Assembly: GCA_907163345.1 (NCBI GenBank)
Contig: CAJQUN010000051.1
Coordinates: forward strand, 186,001-250,000
Direction: 5' to 3'
DNA: 64,000 nt
DNA from: Haberlea rhodopensis
Taxonomy: Eukaryota > Streptophyta > Magnoliopsida > Lamiales > Gesneriaceae
Under the pieces are notes generated by a model, which was not told where the DNA came from, made no database searches, and saw only the letters and a list, made by a program, of their open reading frames with translations. Made by a program: the position numbers and the translations under genes. The number at the start of each line of letters is the position of its first letter. Position 1 is the stretch's first letter. Below are positions 22,114 to 34,093 of the stretch, piece after piece.

Positions 22114-25100
22114 TCACATACCAGAAAATAGCTCCGGGTAGTGCTGCATCATATGCCGCTCCGTCTCCCACGTGGCCTCCTCGACACCCCTGCGATCCCA
22201 CTGAACCTTGACCATCGGTATCACTTTGTTCCGAAGTCTACGATCAGCCCTATCCAAAATTCTGACTGGCCGTTCCTCATATGATACATCAGAATCAAAC
22301 TGAACCTCAGAAGGCTGCAATACATGTGACGGATCTGGCTCATACTTCCGCAGCATAGATACATGGAACACGTCGTGAATACCAGACAACGACGGTGGCA
22401 GTGCCAACCGGTAAGCCAAGGTACCGATGCGCTGTAAAATCTCATACGGTCCCACATACCTCGGAGACAATTTACCCCTTATACCAAACCGAACCACACC
22501 CCTGAAAGGTGAAATCTTCAGAAAGACTCTGTCTCCCAATTGAAACTCCAACGGTCTCCGCCGTTTATTCGCATAGGCTGCCTGCCTGTCGTGGTCTGCC
22601 TTCATTTTCTGATGGATAACCTTCACCTTATCCTCCATCTCCCGAATCAGTTCGGGTCCTCCCACTGCTTTACTGGTCAAGTCATCCCAGTATAATGGCA
22701 ACCTACAACGTCTACCATACAAAGCCTCAAACGGTGCCATCTGAATACTCGCCTGATAGCTGTTGTTGTATGAAAACTCTACCAAGGCCAAAGAATCTTG
22801 CCATGAGGCATCAAACTCCAACACACAAGCTCGCAGCATGTCCTCGAGCGTCTGTATAGTACGCTCAGTCTGGCCGTCCGTCTGGGGATGATATGCCGTA
22901 CTCAATCTCACCTCAGTACCCAATGCTGACTGAAGACCTCCCCAGAAATGAGATGCGAACCGCGGATCTCTGTCAGACACAATAGACACCGGAATCCCAT
23001 GCAATCTCACTATGTCCCTGACATATAACTGAGCCATCCTCAAGTATGTGTACGTCATACTGTAGGGGATGAAGTGAGCTACCTTTGTCAGCCTGTCAAT
23101 GATCACCCAAATGGCGTCACAACCCGAAGTAGTCCTCGGCAAGTGGGTCACAAAGTCCATAGATATGTGCTCCCACTTCCACTCCGGTATCTCTAAGCTC
23201 CTTAGTTCGCCACCGGGTCTCTGCCTCTCTGCCTTAACCTGCTGACAGATCAAACACCTCTTGACAAAAGCGATCACATCACGCTTCATCCGCTTCCACC
23301 AGAACTGATCACATGAGTCCTACATCTTCCTCCCTCCTGGGTGGATACTGAATCGGCTACTATGAGCTCGCTCCAAGATTCCTTTACGCAACTCCGGCGT
23401 GCATGGAACTACCCATCGGTTACCGAGTCTCAAAGAACCATCCTCAGCCACTCTGATCTTTGATGGCTGTCCCTGAAGTGCCAATGATGACCATCTCTGA
23501 ACCTCATCATCTATCCTCTGAGCTCTCCTAATGTTCTCATAGATGTTCGGCTCAGCCAATAGGTCGATACCCAAACCGGCGATGTGTCCACATCGAAGTC
23601 ATAGCCCAGATGGCAACAAGAAGTCATCATAGCCGACAAATGTATGACATCCTCAGCAGTACTCCTCACCTTCCGACTCAAGGCGTCTGCCGTCAAGTTC
23701 GCTTTCCCCGGATGGTACTCAATCTCATAGTCATAGTCCTTGATCAGATCCATCCATCTCCTCTGACGCATGTTCAATTCCGCCTGAGTGAACAAGAATT
23801 TCAGGCTCTTATGATCTGTATATATGGTAAAGGATGTACCATACAGATAATGCCTCCAAATCTTCAAAGCAAAGATAATAGCTGCCAACTCCAAATCATG
23901 GACTGGGTACCTAGCCTCATGCGGCTTCAACTGCCTCGATGCATAAGCTACCACATGCTTATCTTGCATCAATACACAACCCAAGCCCTGCAGTGATGCG
24001 TCAGTATAAAGGACAAATCTCTTGTTCTCTGAAGGAATCACCAATACCGGCGCCGTAATCAATCGGTGCTTCAACTCTTGGAAGCTCTCCTCGCAAGCCT
24101 CTGACCAAAAGAAGGGTACTCCCTTTTGGGTCAACTATGTCAGTGGCTTAGCAATCTTGGAAAATCCCTCGACGAAGCGTCGGTAATAACCAGCCAGACC
24201 AAGAAAACTGCGAATCTTGGGCACAGAAGTGGGTGCAGCCCACTCCATCACAGCCTCAATCTTCCTGGGGTCCACTGAAATCCCACTGCTAGATATGACA
24301 TGCCCCAGAAATACTACACTGCTCAACCAAAACTCACACTTGCTGAGTTTGGCATATAACTGGTGATCTCTGAGGATCTGAAGTACTGTCCTCAAATGTC
24401 TTACGTGCTCTTCCTCGCTCCGGGAGTAGATGAGTATATCATCAATAAACACAATGACGAACTGATCTAGATAGGGTTCGAACACCCGGTTCATCAAGCT
24501 AATAAAGACAGTCGGGGCATTCGTCACACCGAACGGCATCACTAAGAACTCGTAGTGCCCATACCAAGTCCGAAATGCTGTCTTCTGCACATCCTCCTCT
24601 CTGACCCGTATCTGGTGGTACCCAGATCTCAAATCAATTTTGCTATACAGCTTTGTGCCTTGCAACTGATCAAACAAGTCGTCAATCCTTGGGAGAGGAT
24701 ACATGTTCTTCACTGTGGCCTTATTCAGTTGCCGGTAATCGATGCACAAACGCATCGAGCCATCTTTCTTCTTCACAAAAAGAACCGGTGCGCCCCAAGG
24801 TGATACGCTAGGGCGTATATATCCTTTATCAACGAGCTCCTGCAACTGCTCCTTCAGTTCTCTTAACTCTGCCGGTGCCATCCGATAAGGGGCACGAGAA
24901 ATAACGGATGTCCCCGGTAATAACTCAATCCCAAACTCGACTTCCCTAGCCGGTGGGAATCCGGGAATCTCCTCTGGGAACACATCAGCAAATTCTGCTA
25001 CCACTGGCACATCCTCAACCTTTAACTCTTTACCCTTTCCTGACGTGTCCACGGCATAGATGAGGTAGCCCGAGTGACCTCGTTCCAACAACTGAGACAT

Positions 25101-26632
25101 TTTGATTGCCGAAATCAATGGAATCTTCGCACGAGACCCGCTGCCATAGAAAGTCCACTGAACTCCCAAATGAGATCTGAACCGTACTGTCCTCTGTCGA
25201 CAATCCACCACTGCCTGGTATCTGTTCAGAATGTCAATGCCCACAACGCAGTCGAAGTCTGACATACCCAAAACAATCAAATCTGCTCTGATCTCATTGC
25301 CCTCAAAATAAATGAGGCAGTCCCTCAGAAACTGATCAGCAACAACTTTCTTTCCGGTGGGTGTCGAGACCAATAGAGACGTGGGTAACGGAGACGTGCA
25401 AATATGATGTCTCGCCACAAAGTCCGCAGACACAAAGGAGTGCGAAGCACCTGTGTCTATCAAAATAAAGGCGGAATATGTAAACAGTAGGCACGTACCA
25501 GCTATAACCTCCTCTGGAGCTGCATCGGCCTGCTCCCTGGTCAATGCATAGACCTGTCCCTGAGGTTGCCCCATCGCCTGTCCATCCATCTGTCGAGGCA
25601 CCATCGGCTGCCTTTGCTATACTGTACCACTAGAAAACCTCCCTCGACCTTCCCTTAGATCCGTCTGCCCTTCCCGGTTGGGGCAACGCCGAGCAATGTG
25701 GCCCGACCTGCCACAAATGTAGCAAGCAGAATAATCTCGCATCAAATGCGGTCCTCCGCAAAAGTGGCACTTGACATCTCCAACTCTACTAGCTTGAGTC
25801 GGTCCCCCATAAGTCGATGTACCACTCCTCCGATCCCCTTGCTTCCGGCCCTCCGGCCGCCTTCCGCTAAACCGAGAAGAAGAAGAAGTCCCTCGCAACT
25901 TAAAAGATCCTCCTCGGGGCCTCATATTTTTAGATGTTGATCTTTGTGATGGAACGGGTGAGGGTATTGCCTCAGGATAAGCGCTCACCCCTATCTCTGC
26001 TAACTCCGCTCTAACCAGTGCATCATCAAAGATGTCGGGTTGTTAGAAATGACCCGATCAAATAATTCCGGTCGTAGCCCCTTCAAAAAGTGTCTCATCT
26101 TGGCATGTCCATTTGTAGCAATGTGTGGAACATACCTCAACAAAGATGAGTAGTGCATGGCATAGTCCAAAACTGTCATGCTCCCTTGTTTCAAGTTTGT
26201 AAATTCATCCTCCTTTGATTGCCTAGCCGCCGCCGAGAAGTACCGGTTTAGAAACCGAGTTCTGAATAAAGTCCAGTCAATTACCATGCCTTGAGCCCTC
26301 AATTCCATCACAGTCGTCTTCCACCACATAGAAGACTTCTTTGCCAGTTGGAATTCTGCCAGTCTTAACCAAGCCGTCCTAGCACACGGCGCAGACACAA
26401 ATATCTATTCCAATCTCTCCAGCCATTCCTCGGCCTCTTCCCCTGTCTCCGTTCCCTCAAACATAGGCGGGTGGAAGGTCAGAAACTGAGTCAGACTAAG
26501 CTCCCCTGGTAGTAGCAACTGAGCAACTGGTTCCATGCCCACAGCAGGTGGAGGTAAAGGATTTGCTTGACCAATGCTAGCATTCACGCTCCCGATATCA
26601 CCCACCTCTTCATTGAGGTTCCCCGCATTCAT
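22114..26632 (-). pseudogene. E4 gag-pol polyprotein, broken
   Basis: The expected gag ATG (26641) is TTG; the next in-frame ATG is 26632. The order is gag, knuckles (the first has lost its last Cys: CHFCGGPHLMRDY; the second, CYICGRSGHIARRC, is intact), protease ILIDTGASHSF (about 25460), RT with FIDDILIYS (about 24440), RNase H, integrase and a complete chromodomain-like tail ending LFSGM. Defects: TAG at 26405-26407, 25617-25619 and 24135-24137 (each CAG in relatives), frameshifts near 26020 and 23565, and a stop at 23320-23322 where bases were lost in the KMYKD motif. The integrase/chromodomain stretch 22114-23289 is the longest intact piece. Confidence 0.92.
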
Positions 26633-26852
26633 AGCCGCCAAGCTGAAATACAAAGGTTAACAACAACTCCAAACAATATATATGTTATGCCGTTAGATAA
26701 CATGAATGATAATAAGCATGTTAGTATAACAATTTATACACCAATATGCACCACGTGCATAATCATGCTCAAATGTAAACACCTAGCCAACCATGCTAAG
26801 GCTACCCTTCTCTCATTCCCGGGTTCTCTAACCACTGCTCTGATACCACTAA
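26633..26852 (-). promoter_or_regulatory. E4 primer-binding site and gag leader
   Basis: The complement of TGGTATCAGAGC is at 26837-26848, then the GAAGGGTAGCCTTAGCA leader. The leader ends GTTAACC, T-rich, TTTCAGC before the mutated start codon TTG at 26641. Confidence 0.85.
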
Positions 26853-27139
26853 TGTAAGGACCCTAGTTCCTTAAATGCGGATTAAAGGCGTAATTAAAAT
26901 TTTCATGCATAAACGGAGTATATAAGTTGTGTTGGTGCCTTGAGCTATTAGATTACAGTGCCAAAATAAAGTTCCAAAAGGGATTAATTACATTCCCAAC
27001 CAATGAATGTTAATCCTATAGCTTTACATTACTCCTAGAGTAGATACTATACAAAAGAATGTGCCTTCTACCAAGAGCACTCCTCACTAGCTCACCGCAC
27101 CAACTCGCCTTAGCCCGTCCGCCCAAAAGTACCTACAGG
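26853..27139 (-). repeat. E4 5' LTR, 3'-terminal fragment
   Basis: About 287 bp matching 20054 onwards (CTAGTTCCTTAAATGCGG and CTACTCCTAGAGTAG shared). It ends at ACCTACAGG, where the join to E5 occurs. Confidence 0.88.
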
Positions 27140-29420
27140 GATGTGGAGTTTGATATAGAGCTGCTGCCAGGGACATCGGCCATTTCTCGTGCCCCATACA
27201 GGATGGCACCGGCAGAGCTGAGGGAACTGAAGGTACAGTTACAGGAGCTCCTCGACAAGGGATACATCCGTCCTAGTGTATCTCCTTGGGGTGCACCAGT
27301 CTTGTTCGTGAAAAAGAAGGATGGATCAATGCGTCTGTGCATTGACTATAGGCAATTGAACAAGGCTACAGTGAAGAACAGATATCCACTTCCGAGAATT
27401 GATGATCTGTTCGACCAGTTTCAGGGAATTAAAGCACAGGCTGACTACTGCTCCAGTTCTAGTGATTCCCAAGGAGAACAAAGGATTTGTTCTTTATACC
27501 GACGCATCGCTACAGGGATTAGGGTGCGTACTGATGCAGGACAGACATGTAGTGGCTTATGCTTCGAGACAGTTGAAGCCACACGAGACGAGGTATCCAG
27601 TCCATGATCTGGAGTTGGCAGCTATAGTGTTCGCCTTGAAGATATGGCGACACTATTTATACGGTACCTCATTTACCATCTTCACTGATCACAAGAGCCT
27701 GAAGTTCTTGTTTACACAGGCTGAGCTGAACATGAGGCAGAGGAGATGGATGGACCTGCTGAAGGATTATGATTGTGAAATCCTATACCATCCCGGGAAA
27801 GCAAATCTGACAGCCGACGCCCTGAGTCGGAAGGTGCGGAGCACTGCAGAGGATGCCATGTGTTTATCAGCTATGTTGGGCTCCTACTGCCATTTGGGAT
27901 TTGATTATGATGTGTCTGCTTCACCGGTTCGGGTTTTGACTTTGTTAGCTGAACCTGTTATTTATGATCACATCAGGAAGGCTCAGGGGACCGATGTAGA
28001 GGTTCAGAGATGGATATTAGTGGTTCATTCAGGTCAGCCATCGAGATTCAGAGTAGCTGAGGACGGTTCTCTGAGACTTGGCGATAGATGGGTGGTTCCA
28101 GATACACCCGAGTTACGCCAGGGTATATTACAGCGAGCTCATTGCAGCAGGATGAGTATCCACCCGGGCGGGAAGAAGATGTATAAGGATCTACGCAGCC
28201 AGTTCTGGTGGAGGCGTATGAAACAAGATGTCACCTCATTTGTCAAGCGCTGTTTGATTTGTCAGCAGGTGAAGGCTGAGAGGCAGAGGCCTGGAGGTGA
28301 ACTAAAGAGTTTAGAGATACCCGAGTGGAAGTGGCAGCACGTATCTATGGATTTCGTGACCCACTTGCCGAGGACTATTTCAGGTTTTGATGCCATCTGG
28401 GTAGTCGTGGACAAATTGACTAACGTGGCTCATTTCATTCCCTACTGTATGACATATACGCACTTGAGGATGGCACAGTTATATGTCAGAGATGTGGTGA
28501 GACTGCACGGGATCCCTGTTTCGATAGTGTCCGATCGAGATCCGCGGTTCACATCTCACTTCTGGGAGGGTCTGCAGACAGCTCTAGGTACAGAGTTGAG
28601 GCTGAGCACAGCCTATCACCCTCAGACGGACGGACAGACCGAGCGTACGATACATACGCTCGAGGATATGTTGAGAGCTTGTGTGCTAGAGTTCGACATA
28701 TCATGGCAGGACACGATAGCCTTAGTGGAGTTCTCTTACAACAACAGCTACCAGACAAGTATACAGATGGCTCCTTTCGAGGCCCTCTATGGTAGGCGTT
28801 GTAGGTCACCCTTGTGTTGGGATGACTTGGACCGTAAGTCGGTTGGAGGACCAGAGTTGGTTCAGGAAATGGAAGAGAAAGTTAAGGTTATCAAGAGAAA
28901 GATGAAGGCAGCTCAGGACAGACAGGCAGCATATGCCAATCAGCGGCGTAGGCCGTTGGAGTTTCAGTTAGGCGACAGAGTTTTGCTGAAGATCTCACCT
29001 TTCAGAGGCGTAGTACGGTTTGGTATGCGGGGGAAGTTGTCTCCTAGATACGTGGGGCCGTATGAGATCTTACAGCGTGTTGGTACTCTGGCGTACCGTT
29101 TGGCTTTACCGCCTTCTCTGTCTGGTATACACGATGTATTTCATGTGTCTATGCTGAGGAAGTATGAGCCGGATCCTTCACATGTGTTGCAGCCTTCAGA
29201 GGTGCAGATTGAGTCCGATGTTTCTTATGAGGAGCGGCCTATCAGGATTTTGGATAGGGCAGACCGCAGACTTCGGAACAAGGTTATTCCTATGATCAAG
29301 GTTCAGTGGGATCGTAGGGGTGTCGAGGAGGCCACGTGGGAGACAGAGCGACACATGGTGCAGTACTATCCAGAGCTGTTTTCTGGTATGCGTTTATGTA
29401 CTGTTTTATTATCTGGTTAG
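27140..29420 (+). pseudogene. E5 pol fragment with RT core deleted
   Basis: Starts within the protease-RT linker (DVEFDIELLPGTSAIS) and reads through VLFVKKKDGSMRLCIDYRQ to DDLFDQ. About 580 bp are then missing compared with E3: the text jumps at 27420 to RNase H coding (FRELKHRLTTAPVLVIP), in another frame. The catalytic FIDD box is therefore gone. From 27420 to 29420 RNase H, integrase (CLICQQVKAERQRPGG, SDRDPRF, DGQTERT) and the chromodomain-like tail are open in one frame. Confidence 0.9.
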
Positions 29421-29430
29421 CAGCATGTTT

Positions 29431-29463
29431 GATTTCGGGGACGAAATCTTATAAGTAGGGGAG
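29431..29463 (+). promoter_or_regulatory. E5 polypurine tract and hairpin
   Basis: GATTTCG-GGGA-CGAAATC (29431-29448, perfect arms, loop changed from AGGA) then AAGTAGGGGAG before the LTR. Confidence 0.82.
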
Positions 29464-29466
29464 TAT

Positions 29467-31740
29467 TGTGATATCCCCGAAATGATTATGTGGGTAATCA
29501 TGCAATTAAGGGTTGCTAATTATGAACCTATGTGTTAATAGGAGTTTTGTATGTGGGAGTGATTTATTTATTTTGATGATGTGGTTTAGGGAGCATGTTA
29601 GGTGTTTTTAATTATTGTGTTGATGTGGTAAAATAATAAAATATCAAGGAGAGATATTTTTATACATCGTATGAAATACCGGGACACAATTAAACACCAC
29701 AAAACCACCCTACATGCAACCACCCCACCCCCCACTTGGTTGAACCCACGCCCCTCCCCTGTTTTCTGGAAAGCAGAATTGACTAAGTATGCTACTTTGG
29801 ACTTAGATATTTTCACATTGTCTCCTCCAAAAAGCTTCCTTCTTTTCTCTTCTTTTTGTCTGCAACGTGGTCGGTTTCAAGGAGGAAAGTGATCGGATTT
29901 CATTCATCCTTTCATATAGAAAATCGAAGGGCAAAATTGGTGAGGAGTCACATGTTCTTCCCAGTTTTTAAATTCCTAGCATGCTTGTTCTTTGTAGCAG
30001 ATTTGGCATGCTAGTTTAGGGTTTAAAGAAATATTGTTATGAATACTTTTATGTGATGTTTATGAGGCTCTCTGTAATTTTCCTTGAGCATGTTGCATGT
30101 TTTATGTAGAGGATTAAAGCATGTGAAGTATAGTGTTCGAAAATCTGGGTAAGGAATATGCCCTGTTTTTTTGGAAAATTATGGTTTGGGAGTGATTTTG
30201 AGGAGGTGATATCATGCATGTTAGCTTAGGTTTTTGGTAAACCTTTGATGTGAAAATATGCATGGTAGTTTTGTGAAGCCCTTGGCATGATTGTTCGAGC
30301 ATGCTTTATGTTATATGTGATAGTTATTATAGCATGAAATGAAGTACTCAGGAAATCTGGAAATAAAATGTGTTGCCCTGTTTCCGAAAAGTTGATCGAG
30401 TACTTATGTAAATGGTTGACGTTTATGCATGTGGGCTTATGTTTGGGGTGTAAATTTGGTATGAATACACTCGGAGTAGCGTATTGTAATTGCTAGCATA
30501 ATTGTTCAAACATGTGGTGTATGTTATATGCTAGATCGAAGGGTGTGAATATAGGTGTTCGAGAATTCTGGGTTGGTATTTCTCGAACAGGGCATCTCGA
30601 TCGATCGACATTTCATCTCGATCGATTGAGCGAGGCAGAATCTTGGTTCTGATTTTAGGCGTCTTCTCGATCGATCGGGAAGACGGGCCGATCGATCGAG
30701 AGACCCAGAATGTTGAAAAAAATAAATTGATATATTTTGTTAAAGTTTTGATATTGGATTGTAATGAGGCATCTAATATTGTGTTATACACTTCTAGCCT
30801 TCACAGGTAGCTACACAGCGCAGGGGATAGAGTCCTGCAACACATCACATTTTGGAAAGGTACGCAAGCGACGTACGGGCATCCCAACGGTAACATGTAC
30901 TTATGTTTGTCTGTGTGACACATGATGAATGCAATGTGATGCATTAAGGTTATGATACATGTTATTATGCATTGTGTTGCATATTATGCATTGTTGTTGC
31001 ATATTGTGATGTGAAATAAAGTGATGTATTCCACGATTCAGGGCGATCACAGTTAAGGTTTTAATGCTTATGCACCGCTGAAAATGTGGAGCGGGAGGGG
31101 GGAGGCTCGCTTGCACATGGAGGCGAGGTATACCATACTGAGCGAGGAAGAGATACCGCTAGTATGAAGAAGCGAGTATGCGATACCGCTTGTTTTGAGG
31201 TTATGAAAGCCTTAAAATAACTGATGATGACTGACTCAAGAAAAAGAGGAAATGTCATGACATTTATTTATGAAGCCATACATTCATATAATGTGTTTTA
31301 TTATGAATTATGGTACAGGGACAACCAATGGGAGTTATAAATGCAGGAAATACAGGAAGTGCTTGTGTTTAGGATTGTGCATTTATGCCTTACTTTCATA
31401 TTATGTTGAATATGAATTGTTTTATGCTCATATGTTGGGGGTTGTCTTTGTAGGTGCTTTTGTGGACGAGAACCAGGGTTGGGGTTGATATGCTGAACTG
31501 TAAGGAGTGCTACAGGATTAGCATGTTAGAGAAATTTTTTTGTATAGCTTCTACTGAGTAGAGTAAGACTATAATGTAGTACCTTAGTAGGAATTGTGTT
31601 ATTCCTTTTTGAAACAGTTTGGTATTGTAATCTCTAAAGCTCAGGTTAATCAACACAATACGTTACTCTGATATATTCGCATGAATGTTTAGTTCTCTAA
31701 ATTGCACCTTAGTAACTTGATGTGATAACGGGGTCTCACA
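29467..31740 (+). repeat. E5/E6 shared LTR (2274 bp)
   Basis: Runs TGTGATATCCCCG to GGGGTCTCACA. Only four phased palindromes: 30598, 30619 (CGATCGATTG), 30668, 30689; spacings 21, 49, 21. GTACGC/ACGTAC at 30860-30876. Hairpins CCGCT/AGCGG, CTCGC/GCGAG and AGCG/CGCT at about 31070-31195. It differs in sequence from the E2/E4/E7 LTR group. Confidence 0.92.
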
Positions 31741-31954
31741 TTTAGTGGTATCAGAGCAGTGGTTAGATAACCAGGGAAGAGTGAAGGGTAGCCTTTAGAG
31801 ACAAGTTGGCTAGGTATTCATTGTTGGGCATGCATGTGATGCATATTGTTGTATAAGTGTTATACTAACATGCTTTTGAATATGATACTCTTGTTATCTA
31901 ACGGCTTATATTATGAACTGCTTTTGGTATTGTTGTTAACAATTGTGTTGCAGC
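31741..31954 (+). promoter_or_regulatory. E6 primer-binding site and gag leader
   Basis: PBS TGGTATCAGAGC 31746-31757, then the GAAGGGTAGCC leader. It ends GTTAACAATTGTGTTGCAG and one base before the ATG at 31955. Confidence 0.87.
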
Positions 31955-34093
31955 ATGGAGGTTGTTAACCCGGAGAACCCCAATGAGGAGGTAGGGGATA
32001 TGGACAGTAGGAATGCCAGTATCGCTCAGCTGAACCCTTTACCACCACCTGTTGTGGGCGTGGAGCCCAGTGTACAGATGTTACTGCCAGGGGAGCTCGG
32101 TTTGAAGCAGTTTCTGAGTTTCCATCCGCCCATGTTTGAGGGAATTGAGTCTGGTGAAGTAGCTGAGGAGTGGTTGGAGCGTATAGAGCATATACTTGTG
32201 ACTGCACCCTGTGCACGCACGGCATGGCTAAGGTTAGCCGAGTTTCAGATGGCTAAGAAGCCTGCTATGTGGTGGAAGACCACCGTGATGGAGCTGAGAG
32301 CTCTAGGTATGGCAGTTGACTGGACTGTATTCCGGACCCGGTTCCTTAACCGGTATTTCTCTGCAGCTGCCAGACAATTAAAAGAGGATGAGTTCAATAG
32401 TTTGAAGCAGGGTAGCATGTCAGTGTCAGACTATGCTATGCAGTATTCCTCACTGCTGAGGTATGTACCTCATATTGCTGTCAGCAGCCATGCAAAGATG
32501 AGGAATTTTCTGAAGGGATTGAGGCCAGAACTATTTGATAGGGTTATCTCCAACAACAGCAGTTCATTTGATGACGCCCTGACACGGGCAGAGTTAGCGG
32601 AGATTGCGGTGGGCGCGTACAAAGATGTTGTACCCCCTTCTGTACCACCACAGAGGCCTGCTGCTGATAGTCTGAGGCCACGAGGGGATCAGTTCAAGGC
32701 TCGTGGGGCCTCATCATCTTCCAAATTTAGTGGGAAGAAGTCTCAGGGTCAGAAACAGAACAATAAGGGACCCACACAAGGGAGCAAGACAGTGGGAAAC
32801 AAGTGTAGCAACTGTGGAGGATGGCACTTGTCACGGGACTGTCAGGGTTGCTATATCTGTGGCAAGGTGGGCCACTTTGCTCGAGGTTGCCCCAATTGGG
32901 CAGGTCAGACAGATTCAGGGCCGAATAGGCTGAGGTTTGATGCTGGGAGGGCACCACAGAGACAGCAGTTTGCACCACGACCACAGGGAGGTCAGACGGC
33001 AGGACCGCCGCAAGGACAGGTGTATGCACTGACCAGGGAGCAGGCTGAGGCAGCCCCAGAGGAGGTCATTGCTGGTACGTGCCATTTATTTACGTACCCT
33101 GCACTTATATTGATAGATACAGGTGCTTCCCATTCTTTTGTATCTACTGCTTTTGTGGAGGGACACCACTTGTGCTCGTCTCTGTTACCCACGCCTCTTA
33201 TGGTATCGACACCCACGGGGAAGCATGTGATTGCGGATCGGCTGTTATTTGATTGCCTCATTTATTTTGAGGGCAATGATCTGAGGGCCGATTTGATTCA
33301 GTTAGAGATGGCAGACTTTGACTGCATTATCGGCATTGACGTGTTGAGTAGATACCGAGCTGTGGTAGACTGCCGGCAGAGGATTGTCCGTTTTCTGTCT
33401 GATCAGGGGTTCCAGTGGACCTTTTATGGGGACGGCTCTCGTCCAAAGATTCTGGTAATATCAGCGGTTAAGATGGCGCGATTATTGGAGCGCGGCCACA
33501 CAGGTTACATCATTTATGCTGTGGATGTATCTGAGGAAAAGGAAGTGAGAGCCGAGGACATTCCGGTTGTGGCGGAGTTCATTGATGTGTTCCCAGATGA
33601 GATTCCGGGATTTCCGCCTGTCAGGGATGTGGAGTTTGCTATAGAGCTGCTGCCAGGGACATCGGCCATTTCTCGTGCCCCATACAGGATGGCACCGGCA
33701 GAGCCGAGGGAACTGAAGGTACAGTTACAGGAGCTCCTCGACAAGGGATACATCCGTCCTAGTGTATCGCCTTGGGGTGCACCAGTCTTGTTCGTGAAAA
33801 AGAAGGATGGATCAATGCGTCTGTGCATTGACTATAGGCAATTGAACAAGGCTACAGTGAAGAACAGATATCCACTTCCGAGAATTGATGATCTGTTCGA
33901 CCAGTTTCAGGGAATTAAAGCACAGGCTGACTACTGCTCCAGTTCTAGTGATTCCCAAGGAGAACAAAGGATTTGTTCTTTATACCGACGCATCGCTACA
34001 GGGATTAGGGTGCGTACTGATGCAGGACAGACATGTAGTGGCTTATGCTTCGAGACAGTTGAAGCCACACGAGACGAGGTATCCAGTCCATGA
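31955..34093 (+). pseudogene. E6 gag, protease and RT start
   Basis: ATG 31955 follows the acceptor-like CAG. Gag domain (EEWLERIEHIL, residues about 70-80; MWWKTTVMELR, about 105), Ser/Lys-rich linker, knuckles CSNCGGWHLSRDC and CYICGKVGHFARGC (about 32808-32890), protease LILIDTGASHSF (about 33108), RT N-terminal region to RIDDLFDQ. At about 33902 the sequence jumps over the RT core, and the frame runs out of phase to 34093. Gag and protease are uninterrupted, so this copy could supply structural protein but not reverse transcriptase. Confidence 0.9.

Larger units (their letters stand above)
20054..27139 (-). mobile_element. E4: Ty3/gypsy element, 5' LTR truncated
   Basis: Minus-strand element with a 3' LTR (20054-22043), PPT, complete but broken pol and gag, PBS, and only about 287 bp of its 5' LTR (26853-27139). 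Its left end lies in the integrase of E2 (candidate target duplication GTAAA, 20049-20053). The right end is lost: the LTR stops inside the conserved CTACAGG string and continues as plus-strand pol of E5. No matching duplication can therefore be seen. Confidence 0.92.
27140..29466 (+). mobile_element. E5: 5'-truncated gypsy internal fragment in tandem with E6
   Basis: Plus-strand pol piece that ends in a PPT and runs straight into the LTR at 29467. It repeats E6 positions 33621-35947 at an offset of 6486 bp, then 6481 bp after a 5-bp difference, with about a dozen substitutions by eye (about 0.5 percent). The arrangement INT-LTR-INT-LTR with one shared LTR fits unequal recombination between LTRs of sister copies. 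The left end is the junction with E4. Confidence 0.88.

Noticed and set aside
27059..27607. 182-codon open frame that looks like a complete small RT protein
   Set aside because: A chance fusion of E4 LTR sequence with E5 pol across the junction; the RT core is missing and the end is out of frame.
29598..29892. Short open frames on both strands in the E5/E6 LTR (repeated at 36079-36373)
   Set aside because: They lie in LTR U3, differ from other families and have no recognisable domain.
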